55,019 nucleotides of DNA from Trichocoleus sp. FACHB-40. GTDB lineage: Bacteria; Cyanobacteriota; Cyanobacteriia; Cyanobacteriales; FACHB-T130. Where the stretch lies: contig NZ_JACJPF010000051.1 in NCBI RefSeq assembly GCF_014695915.1, positions 1-55,019 of the forward strand, written 5' to 3'. Numbering within the stretch: the first letter of the stretch is position 1; the number at the start of each line of letters is the position of its first letter. The notes beneath the pieces were generated by a model. That model did no database searches, was not told the DNA's origin, and saw nothing but the letters and a program-made list of their open reading frames with translations. This document shows, piece by piece, positions 35,858 through 44,862 of the stretch. Position numbers and translations under genes: made by a program.

Positions 35858-36712
35858 ATGACCATACCTTTAAGAGAAGATATTGCCTACATCTTACTCA
35901 AAAAAATCCACGAAGGTGACAATGAACCGGGTAAGCATGAAGTGGCTTTTACAGCATCAGATTTTGCCGGAAGACAAGTTACAGAAACCGACCTATTAGG
36001 TCACTTGGATTATTTAAATCAAAAGCAGTATATCGATGCCGAATTTACTGGCAATGCCTATGCAAATCAGGAGGATACTTCGGATGTAGTTAACCCGAAA
36101 GAGTTCGACTTTCGGATTGCTAACACCTACGATCCTTCAGATGGTTTAGCACCTCATTTAATTAAATTTAAGAGTGCAAGACTGACAGAAAAAGGGCAAC
36201 GTCTTCTAGAAAAAATGGAGGATAACCCGCCTGAGTCTCTTAATGAAGGCCCGGTAGTTCCCATTGCTACAAAGGATATGCCCTTTCTGGAAAAAGTCAT
36301 GTTCCGGGGCGAATTGGAAGATATTTTTGATGCCAGAGATATCACTGAGGTTGTATTCCGCACAATGCGGGATATGATGACCAACGAAGCTGTAGACCGG
36401 GTGACTGAAGAATTACATGAAGAAGCGCTACCCACAGAAGATAAAGCGCTGCAAAACGAAGTTGCGGATCTTTGGGTAGATACTAATCCAATTGTCCATT
36501 TCTTAAGTCGGATTCGTCCGCCTTTGATTATTAAGGCCGATACTTTTCTATTTCGGATTCGTCAAGAAGCTGGTTTGCCACAAGGCGTAGAACCAGAAAT
36601 GGCAATCAAGGCTGTCTTCTCGGCGACTAAAGATGACTTGTCGCCAGAACGGATTAAGGAAATTTCCGAGTTTCTTCCCGACAAAATAAAGGAAATGTGG
36701 GAGCAAGCATAG
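35858..36712 (+). CDS. DUF2267 domain protein
   Basis: A 284-residue soluble protein. The N-terminal ~125 residues look like a winged-helix-type module (L-L-K-K-I-H-E-G-D; L-G-H-L-D-Y-L-N-Q-K-Q-Y-I; A-R-L-T-E-K-G-Q-R-L-L). The C-terminal half carries the DUF2267 pattern V-F-R-T-M-R-D-M-M and E-I-S-E-F-L-P-D-K-I-K-E-M-W. The function of DUF2267 is unknown; the wHTH-like part hints at regulation. It is preceded by CAGGAGT. No operon partner is evident. Confidence 0.7.
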   Translation: MTIPLREDIAYILLKKIHEGDNEPGKHEVAFTASDFAGRQVTETDLLGHLDYLNQKQYIDAEFTGNAYANQEDTSDVVNPKEFDFRIANTYDPSDGLAPHLIKFKSARLTEKGQRLLEKMEDNPPESLNEGPVVPIATKDMPFLEKVMFRGELEDIFDARDITEVVFRTMRDMMTNEAVDRVTEELHEEALPTEDKALQNEVADLWVDTNPIVHFLSRIRPPLIIKADTFLFRIRQEAGLPQGVEPEMAIKAVFSATKDDLSPERIKEISEFLPDKIKEMWEQA

Positions 36713-36863
36713 GGTGAAATAAGGGCTAAAGAAAGATTTCATTCATCTTTCTTTAGCCAGATGCAAGGGGAAAGAAATAAATATTCTAGACTTAAAAAAT
36801 AAAAGGATAAAATATAGGCAACAGCCAATTTTTTTTTAAATTCAGTTAATAGAGGAATAAACG

Positions 36864-37580
36864 ATGATTCGGCAAAATCAGCCAATCAAAAAAACCATTG
36901 GGTTAATGGGGGCTATCTGTGGAAGTCTAATTATTGGTTTACCAGCACTCGCCCAAATGAACCCCACTCCCGGCAATATTAACCAAGCGCCGGAGAGTAG
37001 CGATCGCATGATGCAGAATACAGGCGATCGCGATACCATAAACCAATCACTCCAACCCACAGGGCGCGTCTCACCGCTTAACCCTTGTCCAAGTGTCTTT
37101 TACGAACCCCAACACGTCCAGCGCGGCATTCGTCCCCCAGAGGGTTGTCCGGCTGTCTTGCCCGGAACACAACCAGTACAGCAGCCAGTATCTCCCAGTT
37201 CCAACGCTGTACCTGAAAGCGGCGGACAAGAAACTACACCAGCACCAGAACAGCTAGAATCTCCCGCTTCCAGAGTTATCCCCATGAACGGGATGGTAAG
37301 TGTCAAGTTGGTGAATCAAACTGGCGATCCAATCACTTATCAAGTGATTGGTGATACCACTCAGCGACAGCTACAAGGCAGATCCGATGCCACTCTCGAA
37401 GGTTTGAAAACACCCGTGAATATCACCTTCCAACGACCGAATGGGGCATTACTGAGGGTAGTTCCTCAAGCATCCCCTGAACCGGGAGTATTGGAGGTTA
37501 ATTTACAGGAAACAACGGATCTAAGCGTTGACAAAAACGCCATGACTATTCAAGAAAGTGGATCTGTTTTCTTGAACTAA
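36864..37580 (+). CDS. Secreted hypothetical protein
   Basis: A 238-residue protein with a signal peptide (basic start, hydrophobic core, cleavage expected after L-P-A-L-A-Q-M). The linker is Pro/Gln/Ser-rich and the C-terminal ~100 residues are strand-rich (V-S-V-K-L-V-N-Q-T-G-D-P-I-T-Y-Q-V-I-G-D-T). Two cysteines flank the motif N-P-C-P-S-V-F-Y-E-P and P-E-G-C-P. I recall similar cyanobacterial exported proteins without a function. GAGGAAT precedes the ATG. A GC-rich stem-loop follows. Confidence 0.65.
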   Translation: MIRQNQPIKKTIGLMGAICGSLIIGLPALAQMNPTPGNINQAPESSDRMMQNTGDRDTINQSLQPTGRVSPLNPCPSVFYEPQHVQRGIRPPEGCPAVLPGTQPVQQPVSPSSNAVPESGGQETTPAPEQLESPASRVIPMNGMVSVKLVNQTGDPITYQVIGDTTQRQLQGRSDATLEGLKTPVNITFQRPNGALLRVVPQASPEPGVLEVNLQETTDLSVDKNAMTIQESGSVFLN

Positions 37581-37632
37581 AAAGTAAGAATTCTCGTTTC
37601 TAGGCTGAGGCGGGGAACGCAAGTGATGAAAA

Positions 37633-37668
37633 ACCTAACCCCAACCTCTGAAGGGGTTGGGGTTAGGT
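37633..37668 (+). terminator. GC-rich stem-loop (repeat-type) behind the secreted protein gene
   Basis: ACCTAACCCCAACC (37633-37646) pairs exactly with 37655-37668 over an 8-base loop. A-rich then T-containing DNA follows. The same CCTAACCCC/GGGGTTAGG palindrome is common in cyanobacterial intergenic DNA. It lies between convergent genes and can serve either. Confidence 0.7.
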
Positions 37669-37699
37669 AAAAAGATTTATTTTCAAACAGGCTGATGTT

Positions 37700-38776
37700 T
37701 TATTTGGCGCGGGTAAAACGGATTTGCGCCAAATCGTTGATTAAAAACGCTTCTTGCTGCTGATCCCCTAAAGAACGAGCCAAAATAATCGCCCGTTCGT
37801 AAAAAGTCTGAGCCGTTGGGTTGTTGCCGCTTGCCTGGTAAAGTTGAGCTAATAACGCCAGCGTTCTGAGTTCTTGACGCAGATTTTGCGATTCTTGGGC
37901 AAGGGTTAAGCGTTGGTCGAGTAATTCAAAGGCAACCGGATATTGCCTAAGCCTGCTGTAGATTGCCACTTGACCATCAATGGCGCGGATCTGAGTTGAG
38001 CGATCGCGTGTTTGTCTGCCTAATCGCTGCGCCGCACGGTAGGCTAGTAAAGAATCGCGATATTTCTCAGTCGCTAGATAAGCATCTCCCAAATTATTTT
38101 GTGTATTTGCCTCGCCTAGCGGATCGTCACCCCGCCGCCGAAAAATTAAAGCTTCTTCGTAACGTTTAATCGCCTGATAATAATCTCCAGCACTAGCTGT
38201 TGCCAAACCAAGATTACTCAGCGATAGCCCTTCACCAGGTAGGCTTTTGATGCTCTGGGCAATTCTTACCGCTTCTGAAAAGCTAACTATAGCAGCATCT
38301 ACGGCACTTCGTTGCAGCAGCAGCGTCCCCAAATTATTTAAACCATAAATTTGACCTTGGAAATCTTGCCTGTCACGAGCAACCGCCAAGCGTCTTCTGA
38401 GAGCATCTTCTGCTTCGATGTAGCGCCCTAATTTACCATAGGTGATGCCGAGAAAATCGTATGTAAGACCGATTGCCTCCTTGTCGCCAATTCTCTGATA
38501 AAGTTCTAAAGCCTGTAACCAGTAGGGAATGGCTTTTTCCAAATTGCCTTTCTGCTCCTCCTGTCCCCCCAGTCGCAGCAGTGTGTCAGCATCTTCCCTG
38601 TCAGTGGTTTGAGTGCCGTTGTTTAAGGGAATGCTGAGTTGTTGGTCAATACTGACAGCTTTGGCAGCTTTAGGGGCGCTGAAAAAGAAAGCAACAAGTA
38701 ACAAGTAAAAACTAACAAGTAATAAATTCCGGCTTTCAGTTTTAATGAACCTATGTTTCCTTAGTCCCTTACCCAC
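37700..38776 (-). CDS. Exported TPR-repeat protein
   Basis: About seven TPR-like repeats (e.g. L-G-I-T-Y-G-K-L-G-R-Y-I-E-A-E; N-N-L-G-D-A-Y-L-A-T-E-K-Y; L-A-Q-L-Y-Q-A-S-G-N-N-P) fill residues 70-350. They form a protein-interaction scaffold. The frame is open to 39289, but the first 171 codons are repeat DNA. I place the start at the GTG at 38774-38776 because GGAGGT lies 7 bases upstream and the next residues give a signal peptide (basic start; L-L-L-V-S-F-Y-L-L-L-V-A-F-F-F; S-A-P-K-A-A-K-A). The hydrophobic core is itself encoded by tandem TTACTTGTT-like units. Confidence 0.75.
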   Translation of the reverse strand: MGKGLRKHRFIKTESRNLLLVSFYLLLVAFFFSAPKAAKAVSIDQQLSIPLNNGTQTTDREDADTLLRLGGQEEQKGNLEKAIPYWLQALELYQRIGDKEAIGLTYDFLGITYGKLGRYIEAEDALRRRLAVARDRQDFQGQIYGLNNLGTLLLQRSAVDAAIVSFSEAVRIAQSIKSLPGEGLSLSNLGLATASAGDYYQAIKRYEEALIFRRRGDDPLGEANTQNNLGDAYLATEKYRDSLLAYRAAQRLGRQTRDRSTQIRAIDGQVAIYSRLRQYPVAFELLDQRLTLAQESQNLRQELRTLALLAQLYQASGNNPTAQTFYERAIILARSLGDQQQEAFLINDLAQIRFTRAK

Positions 38777-38874
38777 AGCTGGCACCTCCTCTTCGTTGCC
38801 ATTCTGCCTCAGAATAGATTCTGAGGCTAATAGGTTAAGTTTGTTAAAACGGATTGACTTTAAGAAATTTTTAC

Positions 38875-39194
38875 CATTCTTAACTGGGCGGTTGAAACCG
38901 CGTCTACACAGACAAAACCCGCCTGCGCGGGTTTCAAAACCTTTGATTTGTCTTAAGTCCGCGCAGGCGGACTTGGTTTGTATAGCCGCGATTTCTAATC
39001 GCCTGGGCTTATTGTTACTGGTGCAAGATGTGAATCTTAACTGATATCTTGCAGCATTCTCAACTGGGTGGTTGAAACCGCGTCTAGACAGACAAAACCC
39101 GCCTGCATGGGTTTCAAAACCTTCGACTTGTCTTAAGTCCGGGTCGGCGGACTTGGCTTCTATAGCTGCGATTTCTAATCGCCAGGGCTTATTG
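38875..39194. repeat. Two tandem copies of a ~140-bp palindrome-rich repeat, 180-bp period
   Basis: The segment 38875-39014 recurs at 39055-39194 with scattered mismatches, an exact 180-base offset. Each copy contains nested palindromes: AACCCGCCTGCGCGGGTT type, GTCCGCGCAGGCGGAC type and GCGATTTCTAATCGC. It occupies the 509-bp gap 38777-39285 between the TPR gene start and the upstream sigma-factor gene. The gap stays open in the TPR frame but the encoded peptide is just the repeat, twice. Confidence 0.85.
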
Positions 39195-39285
39195 GTGCAA
39201 GATGTCTGTTTTAACCGAATTGCTCTATTAAGCTGGGGTTTTAACCCTAAGCTGACTGCCGATAACCATCCCCGCTCCCTATAAC

Positions 39286-40053
39286 TCATACCTGGTAGCT
39301 CCTTTCGCCTTTGGTTGCTTGTCTATCCCCCGACAGATAAATTGCGCGAATATCTTCAGGTAATGATGCTTCTAATAGTTGATAACCTTCAGTTAGCTTG
39401 ATTCGCACCGCCGCCGGAGAAATTGCCTCTCCCTCCGCCTGTAAATAAGCAGCAATTCGCGTATCGCTCCAGTTGAAAGTCTGCGCCATCAAAACCATCA
39501 ACCTCAGCATCGGCGGAAATCGCTCCAAAGCTTGTTCTACATAACACCACAGCGGCGGAGAAGCAGCTTGTAGGTTGTAATGAATTGCTTCTACAGGTGG
39601 CAATTCTGCCTGGTTGATACAAACAGCCGTGATATTAATTAGCCAGTTCTGGAAAGTTAGCAACCCAGTCCCGGTAACGTCGCGCAAATCCAAACCACCT
39701 AGCTCAAAGTAAATGTGCCGCCAGGTGAGGGCAAATAGATAATCTGCCTGTACAGGCGATCGCGCTAAATGCTGAATCAACGTATATACAATCGAACTGT
39801 AGCGACAGAAAATCGCGGTGAAAAAGCGTCCCTGTTCAGGATGACGCTGAAACAACGTGAGTAATTCCTGATCGCTGTAATGAAACAGCGATTTTACAAT
39901 CGGATGATTGCTTTCCGGGAAATGAGGAATCTGCACAATAAGAGAGCTTAGTTGCCAGGAGTGTGAAATCGGCACCGACGATTCTAATATATCCTGATGT
40001 GTTGACAGATGCGATCCTGAAGCGATCGCGTCTGCCAACACACGAGTAGACAA
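39286..40053 (-). CDS. Divergent sigma-70-family factor
   Basis: A 255-residue protein with two helical modules. The first (about 60-150) holds L-L-T-L-F-Q-R-H and a W-R-H-I-Y-F-E-L stretch like sigma region 2. The second (about 175-235) has L-E-R-F-P-P-M-L-R-L-M-V-L-M-A and D-T-R-I-A-A-Y-L-Q-A-E-G like region 4 with its helix-turn-helix. It belongs with a poorly characterised cyanobacterial ECF-like group; identification is by pattern, not by strong motifs. The only starts are a TTG at 40053 and a GTG four codons later. No anti-sigma gene is adjacent. Confidence 0.6.
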   Translation of the reverse strand: MSTRVLADAIASGSHLSTHQDILESSVPISHSWQLSSLIVQIPHFPESNHPIVKSLFHYSDQELLTLFQRHPEQGRFFTAIFCRYSSIVYTLIQHLARSPVQADYLFALTWRHIYFELGGLDLRDVTGTGLLTFQNWLINITAVCINQAELPPVEAIHYNLQAASPPLWCYVEQALERFPPMLRLMVLMAQTFNWSDTRIAAYLQAEGEAISPAAVRIKLTEGYQLLEASLPEDIRAIYLSGDRQATKGERSYQV

Positions 40054-40136
40054 GCGATCGCTATTTGCCCTTTTTTAAGTATTGCTGGTTTATTTTAGAC
40101 CTTATACCTAAATTCAAGTATAATTTTGCCCGGACA

Positions 40137-40165
40137 GCGGTCTAAATCCCTAATAGGGATTGAAA
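40137..40165. repeat. Solitary CRISPR-repeat-like palindrome
   Basis: Reads GCGGTCTAAATCCCTAATAG followed by GGATTGAAA. The stem AATCCCTAATAGGGATT and the GAAA end are typical of cyanobacterial CRISPR repeats. There is only one copy and no cas gene or array is near, so this is at most a relic, or a coincidental palindrome. Confidence 0.5.
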
Positions 40166-40285
40166 TTTTGATACAATAAGCTACCCTAAAAGAGTATCCT
40201 CTGAGTTCTCAAAAATTTACACTGTGCAGAACAGTAACAGCAATTTTGTGAACTCTCATTGGGTTGGCAAGCGCCTCGTAAGTTC

Positions 40286-40882
40286 ATGATTCTAGCGGTT
40301 AGTATTATTCCTTCTGTGCTGAACATCTTTTATTTAGGGTCTTTCTTTCCGGAATTGCCTCTAGACGGTCTTTTGTCCACACAAGGCATTATGGTAATGC
40401 TATTGGTAGCCTACGCGGGTGCCATGTGGATGTTCCTCACTAGCGCCCCGAAAGTCCACACCATCATGGTGTCCGACTTAGATATGGCGCGAGAGTTGTA
40501 CGAAGGCTTGCTAGATTTGCCCGTAGCAGAAGTGCCACTGCACTATTACTACAACTACGAGCAAACCCTGGGCGCTACCGCCATCGATCCTCTTTACCTC
40601 TCACCGACTTTGGGAGGCACCGCTACCCAAAAGTTTAGCGGTAACGATGGTTTGTGGTATCAGCTGAAAAAGAATACTCAGCTACACATCATCTCTGGCG
40701 CAAGTTTGGGCAGAAAAAATCAGCAACGCCACGTATGTTTTGACCACGACTGTTTAGAGATGGTGCTGCTGCGAGTACAAATTCGCGGTGTCAAGCACAA
40801 AATTCGCCGCGACAAGCCACTGAATTTCTTGGTGAAGGATCTTGAAGGTCGCGTGATTGAAATGGCGGAAGTGTCGAACTAA
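40286..40882 (+). CDS. Membrane-anchored VOC/glyoxalase-like protein
   Basis: Two N-terminal hydrophobic helices (first ~55 residues) are followed by a soluble domain. That domain opens with H-T-I-M-V-S-D-L-D-M-A-R-E-L-Y-E-G-L-L and ends with L-N-F-L-V-K-D-L-E-G-R-V-I-E-M, the beta-alpha-beta pattern of vicinal-oxygen-chelate proteins. I recall cyanobacterial relatives annotated glyoxalase-like. Whether it binds metal is not evident. The ATG at 40286 is used; a TTG nine codons upstream is possible. Confidence 0.7.
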   Translation: MILAVSIIPSVLNIFYLGSFFPELPLDGLLSTQGIMVMLLVAYAGAMWMFLTSAPKVHTIMVSDLDMARELYEGLLDLPVAEVPLHYYYNYEQTLGATAIDPLYLSPTLGGTATQKFSGNDGLWYQLKKNTQLHIISGASLGRKNQQRHVCFDHDCLEMVLLRVQIRGVKHKIRRDKPLNFLVKDLEGRVIEMAEVSN

Positions 40883-40958
40883 TTATTTTGACATTCCATT
40901 ATCCATAATTTTTCGTCACCCCACCCCGTTCTTAGGGCGGGGTGACAGGGCTTGTGGC

Positions 40959-42641
40959 TCACTTCACATGGTCAAAGCCGTATTTTTCCTTAATAAAGGA
41001 GTTGTAGTATTGACCAATTGACGGTGCGCTCTTTAAAGCTTGATAGACGCTATCAGGTACATCGTGATAGTTGTAGATACTTCCATTGTCGAATTCGAGG
41101 CGGAGTGTTTTAGTTTCTGAGTGATAGTCAAAGGCTTTAATAAAGCTGCTGTTCGACTTCAGGAGAGGGAATGCGATCGCATCCCGAATACTCGCACAAT
41201 CCGTCAGCACCATCACCAAGCGGTCAATTCCAATCCCTAAACCACCCGTAGGCGGCATTCCATACTCCAACGCCGTCAGGAAATCCTCATCCACGCCTTG
41301 CGCTTCCAAATCTCCCGCCGCCTTCCGCGCCGCTTGCGCCTCCAAACGTTCCCGCTGATCGATTGGGTCTGTCAACTCCGAGAAACTATTCGCCGTCTCT
41401 CGTCCTACGATAAACAACTCAAACCGTTCCACCAAACCAGGCTTAGAGCGATGCGGCTTAGCTAGGGGCGAAATTTCTACAGGAAAATCTAGCACAAATG
41501 TCGGCTGAATCAAATTAGCTTCGCACTTTTGCTCAAAAGCTTCGTTGAGAAGTTTCCCAATAGATTCGCATTCTTGCACATTCTCAATCCCCGCCTGAGT
41601 AGCTGCTGCTTTTGCCTCCTCCAGAGATTGAAAAGAGTTAAAATCTAACCCTGTCTTTTCCTGAACCAAGTCGTGCATTGTCACCCTACGCCAAGGTGGA
41701 GTCAAGTCAATCGCCTCACCCTGGTAGGTAATTTCCAGCGTATTCAGCACCTCTTGGGCCACGGTGGTAATAATCCCCTCCGTCAGCGCCATCATGTCGT
41801 GATAATCGGCGTAGGCTTGGTAAACCTCAATCGTCGTAAATTCCGGATTGTGGCGAGTCGAAACCCCCTCATTCCGAAAAATCCGCCCCAATTCAAACAC
41901 CTTCTCAAACCCACCCACAATTAACCGCTTCAAATGGAGTTCTGTGGCAATCCGCAGATACAACTCCATATCCAGCGTATTGTGATACGTGATGAAAGGA
42001 CGCGCATCAGCACCGCCAGCTTCACTCTGTAACACTGGCGTTTCAATTTCAATGAAACCCAACTCATCCAAATACCGACGAATCCCAGCCGTAATCTTAG
42101 CGCGACGGCGGAAAGTTTCCCGCACCTCCGGATTTACGATCAAATCCACATAGCGCTGACGATACCGCTTCTCCACATCCGTAAGTCCATGCCACTTATC
42201 CGGTAAAGGCAATAGCGACTTAGTAAGTATCGCGTACTCCTTAACGTAGACAGATAATTCGCCCTTTTCCGTGCGTTTAATTGTCCCCTTAGCTCCCAGA
42301 ATATCCCCCGCATCGGTTAGCTGCTTTAAATTGTTAAAGGCATCCGGGACATCAGCCATACCTTCTTCGATTCTTTTCTTCTCCAGGTACAGCTGAATTG
42401 TGCCAGTTTCATCTTGCAAGGCAAAGAAGGCAAGTTTTCCGAACACGCGCCGCGCCATGATGCGTCCGGCGATTGATACTTCCACCTCAACTTCTTCACC
42501 GCTAGACAAATCTGCGTATTTTTCCTGCAATTCGGCGGCTTGGTGGGTAGTTTCCCACTTGTAAGCATAGGGATTCAGCCCTTGCTGCTTGAGTTGTTCG
42601 ACTTTCTCTAACCGCGCTGCGCGGAGTTCATCTGAGGACAT
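40959..42641 (-). CDS. lysS: Lysyl-tRNA synthetase, class II, with C-terminal KTSC domain
   Basis: A 560-residue class II synthetase. The OB-fold anticodon domain lies at about 50-150. The catalytic core has motif 1 (F-I-E-I-E-T-P-V-L), motif 2 ([16 protein letters not shown]) and motif 3 (G-L-G-I-G-I-D-R-L). It charges tRNA-Lys with lysine in the cytoplasm. After A-F-P-L-L-K the protein continues for about 65 residues ([10 protein letters not shown]...Y-D in the tail as Y-G-F-D), which is the KTSC domain found at the C-terminus of some bacterial LysRS. Convergent with the VOC-like gene. Confidence 0.95.
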   Translation of the reverse strand: MSSDELRAARLEKVEQLKQQGLNPYAYKWETTHQAAELQEKYADLSSGEEVEVEVSIAGRIMARRVFGKLAFFALQDETGTIQLYLEKKRIEEGMADVPDAFNNLKQLTDAGDILGAKGTIKRTEKGELSVYVKEYAILTKSLLPLPDKWHGLTDVEKRYRQRYVDLIVNPEVRETFRRRAKITAGIRRYLDELGFIEIETPVLQSEAGGADARPFITYHNTLDMELYLRIATELHLKRLIVGGFEKVFELGRIFRNEGVSTRHNPEFTTIEVYQAYADYHDMMALTEGIITTVAQEVLNTLEITYQGEAIDLTPPWRRVTMHDLVQEKTGLDFNSFQSLEEAKAAATQAGIENVQECESIGKLLNEAFEQKCEANLIQPTFVLDFPVEISPLAKPHRSKPGLVERFELFIVGRETANSFSELTDPIDQRERLEAQAARKAAGDLEAQGVDEDFLTALEYGMPPTGGLGIGIDRLVMVLTDCASIRDAIAFPLLKSNSSFIKAFDYHSETKTLRLEFDNGSIYNYHDVPDSVYQALKSAPSIGQYYNSFIKEKYGFDHVK

Positions 42642-42931
42642 AGTAAGGAACTGATAGAGGCAATCTTTGATTTTAGAATGCTCTGGGCGAGCCTGTTAAC
42701 TATTGTGACTCGTTTTTGCGGCAGGAGGATGGAGGGACGCGATCGCTATGATACTTGCGTAATTTCTGACAGCATATATTCAGTGTTATGTAAAGCATTC
42801 AATAGAATTTTACAAATATTCTGCTAATATATGTAAGCATTTAGGTTGTAAGTGTTTAACAGCTATGCCTTCAGTATCTTAGCTAGTTCAGCAAATCGTT
42901 GTAATTTATGTGACTGAAGGGGAGATTAATT

Positions 42932-44078
42932 ATGAAAATTAAAACAATAGAATATTATAACAAAGCCTTAGACTGGCGCTTAAATCCAGTTGATTTTACT
43001 AATAGCTTTTCTAACCTCACTTTACTTGTTGGTGTATCAGGAGTTGGGAAAACTCAAATTATTAAGTCTATCTTAAATTTAAAGAGAATAGCTAATGGTG
43101 AATCTTTGAATGGTGTGCAATGGGATATTACATTTGAAACCCTTGAGCGGGTTGAATTTCGATGGAAAGGGGAATTTGAAAGCAAAGGATTGGCTGGAGA
43201 GATTCTTAATGGAGAGGATGAAGAACCTAAATTTCGGATTATAAATGAATATTTGTACAAAGGTGGGGAAGAAATTGTCAAAAGGAATCAAGATAAAATA
43301 GAGTTTAAAAAACAGAAGACACCGAAACTATCGCCTTTTCAAAGTTTAGTTGAAATATTAAGTGAAGAAGAAGATGTTGCGCCTGTAAAGGAGGGATTTG
43401 ATAAAATTATTAAATTTAGTTCAAACAATGAATTTTATGGTATTCCTGCATCCTTAATAAAATTTTACGAAAATTCTTCTTTAGAAGATATACAAAAAAG
43501 TAATTTGGAGACTCCAATCAAGCTGGCATTAGTATATAAATATTTCCCTGAAATATTTTATAAAATAAAACAGCGTTTTGGAGAGATTTTTTTTACAGGT
43601 GGAAGAGATTAAATTAGGCTTCAATAAAAAACAAAATATACCAATAGATTTTAATAACTTTTTTAGTGATTTTTTTTTTATTAGCATTAAAGAAAGAGGA
43701 ATTGATCAATGGATTGTTCAAGGTGAAATTTCTTCAGGAATGTTTAAAACATTGATGCAGATTAGCGAATTATACTTAGCGCCTGAAGGAAGTGTGATTC
43801 TCATCGACGAATTTGAAAATAGTTTAGGTGTTAACTGTATTGATGTTTTAACAGAAGACTTACTAGCACAAAACAGAAATCTGCAATTTATCATAACCAG
43901 CCATCACCCTTACATTATTAATAATATTGGGATGGAACACTGGAAAATAGTAACTCGCAGAGGCGGTGTAGTAACGGTAAAAGATGCTAAGAATTTTAAT
44001 TTGGGGAAATCTAGACATCAAGCTTTTATTCAACTACTAAATCTTGAAGCTTACAGCGAAGGAATAGCAGTCGAATGA
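42932..44078 (+). CDS. ABC/AAA-type ATPase of a defence-like unit, split by a frameshift in T8
   Basis: Two adjacent frames make one ATPase. Frame 1 (42932-43612) has Walker A G-V-S-G-V-G-K-T (34-41). Frame 2 (usable from about 43578 to 44078) has the signature-like I-S-S-G-M-F, Walker B S-V-I-L-I-D-E-F-E-N, and the switch region I-T-S-H-H-P-Y-I-I. They join at a run of eight T (43587-43594); removing one T gives a single 381-residue protein of the RloA/PtuA/AriA-like ABC-ATPase type (AAA_21). Start set by GGGGAG upstream of ATG. The TGA overlaps the next gene (ATGA). Could be transcriptional slippage, +1 frameshifting, phase variation, a pseudogene, or a sequencing error. Confidence 0.8.
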
Positions 44079-44689
44079 ATCTGTATTTTCTTGTGGAAGG
44101 TAAAAGAACTGAAAAAAAAGTTTATCCAGCTTGGTTAAGGCATCTTTTACCCGAACTACAACGAGTCGATACCTACGATCTGGTAAATGAAAAAAACTAT
44201 TACCTTATAAGTGGTGAAGGCTATCCTTCACTTCTTAATCATATTTCTAACTCAATTGAGGAAATAAACTTAAGTGGAAAGTATAACTATTTTGTGGTAT
44301 GCCTTGATGCGGAAGAAAATACTGTTACAGATACAAAAAATGAAATTTGTGATTTTATAATAACGGAGAATTTTGAACTCAGAAATACAAAGCTTTTTAT
44401 TATCGTTCAAAACAGATGTCTAGAAACGTGGTTTCTGGGTAATCGGAAAATTTACTCAAGAAATCCTCAAAACCAACCTTTGTTAAACTATAGCCGCTAT
44501 TATGATGTTTCAGTCGATGACCCTGAATTGATGGGCAAATATAACGGGTTTAATACTCACGCTCAGTTTCATGGTGCTTATTTAAAAGCATTATTTGATG
44601 AGAAAAATATCACTTATAACAAAAACAAGCCTGGTGAGGTGTTAGAGGCATACTATTTGAATGAATTAAAGAAAAGAATTAAAACTTAG
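44075..44689 (+). CDS. TOPRIM/RloB-like protein, partner of the ATPase
   Basis: A 204-residue protein. The opening F-L-V-E-G-K-R-T-E-K-K-V-Y-P is a TOPRIM-like first motif (Glu8), the segment V-V-C-L-D-A-E-E gives the DxD/E element, and R-C-L-E-T-W-F-L resembles the FExWLL stretch of RloB/DUF4276-type proteins. TOPRIM-fold partners of ABC ATPases act as nucleases or triggered toxins in systems such as PARIS (AriB), OLD and RloAB. Its ATG lies inside the ATPase stop region (ATGA), so the two are translationally coupled. Exact family uncertain. AT-rich compared with neighbouring housekeeping genes, suggesting transfer. Confidence 0.65.
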   Translation: MNLYFLVEGKRTEKKVYPAWLRHLLPELQRVDTYDLVNEKNYYLISGEGYPSLLNHISNSIEEINLSGKYNYFVVCLDAEENTVTDTKNEICDFIITENFELRNTKLFIIVQNRCLETWFLGNRKIYSRNPQNQPLLNYSRYYDVSVDDPELMGKYNGFNTHAQFHGAYLKALFDEKNITYNKNKPGEVLEAYYLNELKKRIKT

Positions 44690-44764
44690 CCACACCAATT
44701 GGCTACCTTCGGAAATTTTATAGAATTTTGTGACACAATTAGAGCAAAATTGCCAAAATAAACC

Positions 44765-44810
44765 GCGCGATCGCATTCTCTCCCACTTCACAACAAAAAC
44801 GCGATCGCAT
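44765..44810 (+). repeat. 46-bp HIP1-flanked direct repeat, left copy
   Basis: Begins GCGCGATCGCATTCTC and ends AACGCGATCGCAT, with a HIP1 octamer at each end. It recurs at 45740-45785 in the same orientation with four differences in 46. The two copies bracket the toxin/immunity pair. Confidence 0.85.
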
Positions 44811-44862
44811 CACTAAAAACATTAGTGATACTGTTGGTGATGCAGAAAAAGTAACTGGTCAG

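Noticed and set aside
38777-39289. N-terminal 171-residue extension of the TPR protein
   Set aside because: It is the translation of a tandem palindromic repeat; a better start with GGAGGT and a signal peptide exists at 38776.
40137-40165. CRISPR array
   Set aside because: Only one repeat-like unit, no second unit at spacer distance and no cas gene, so it is listed as a repeat only.
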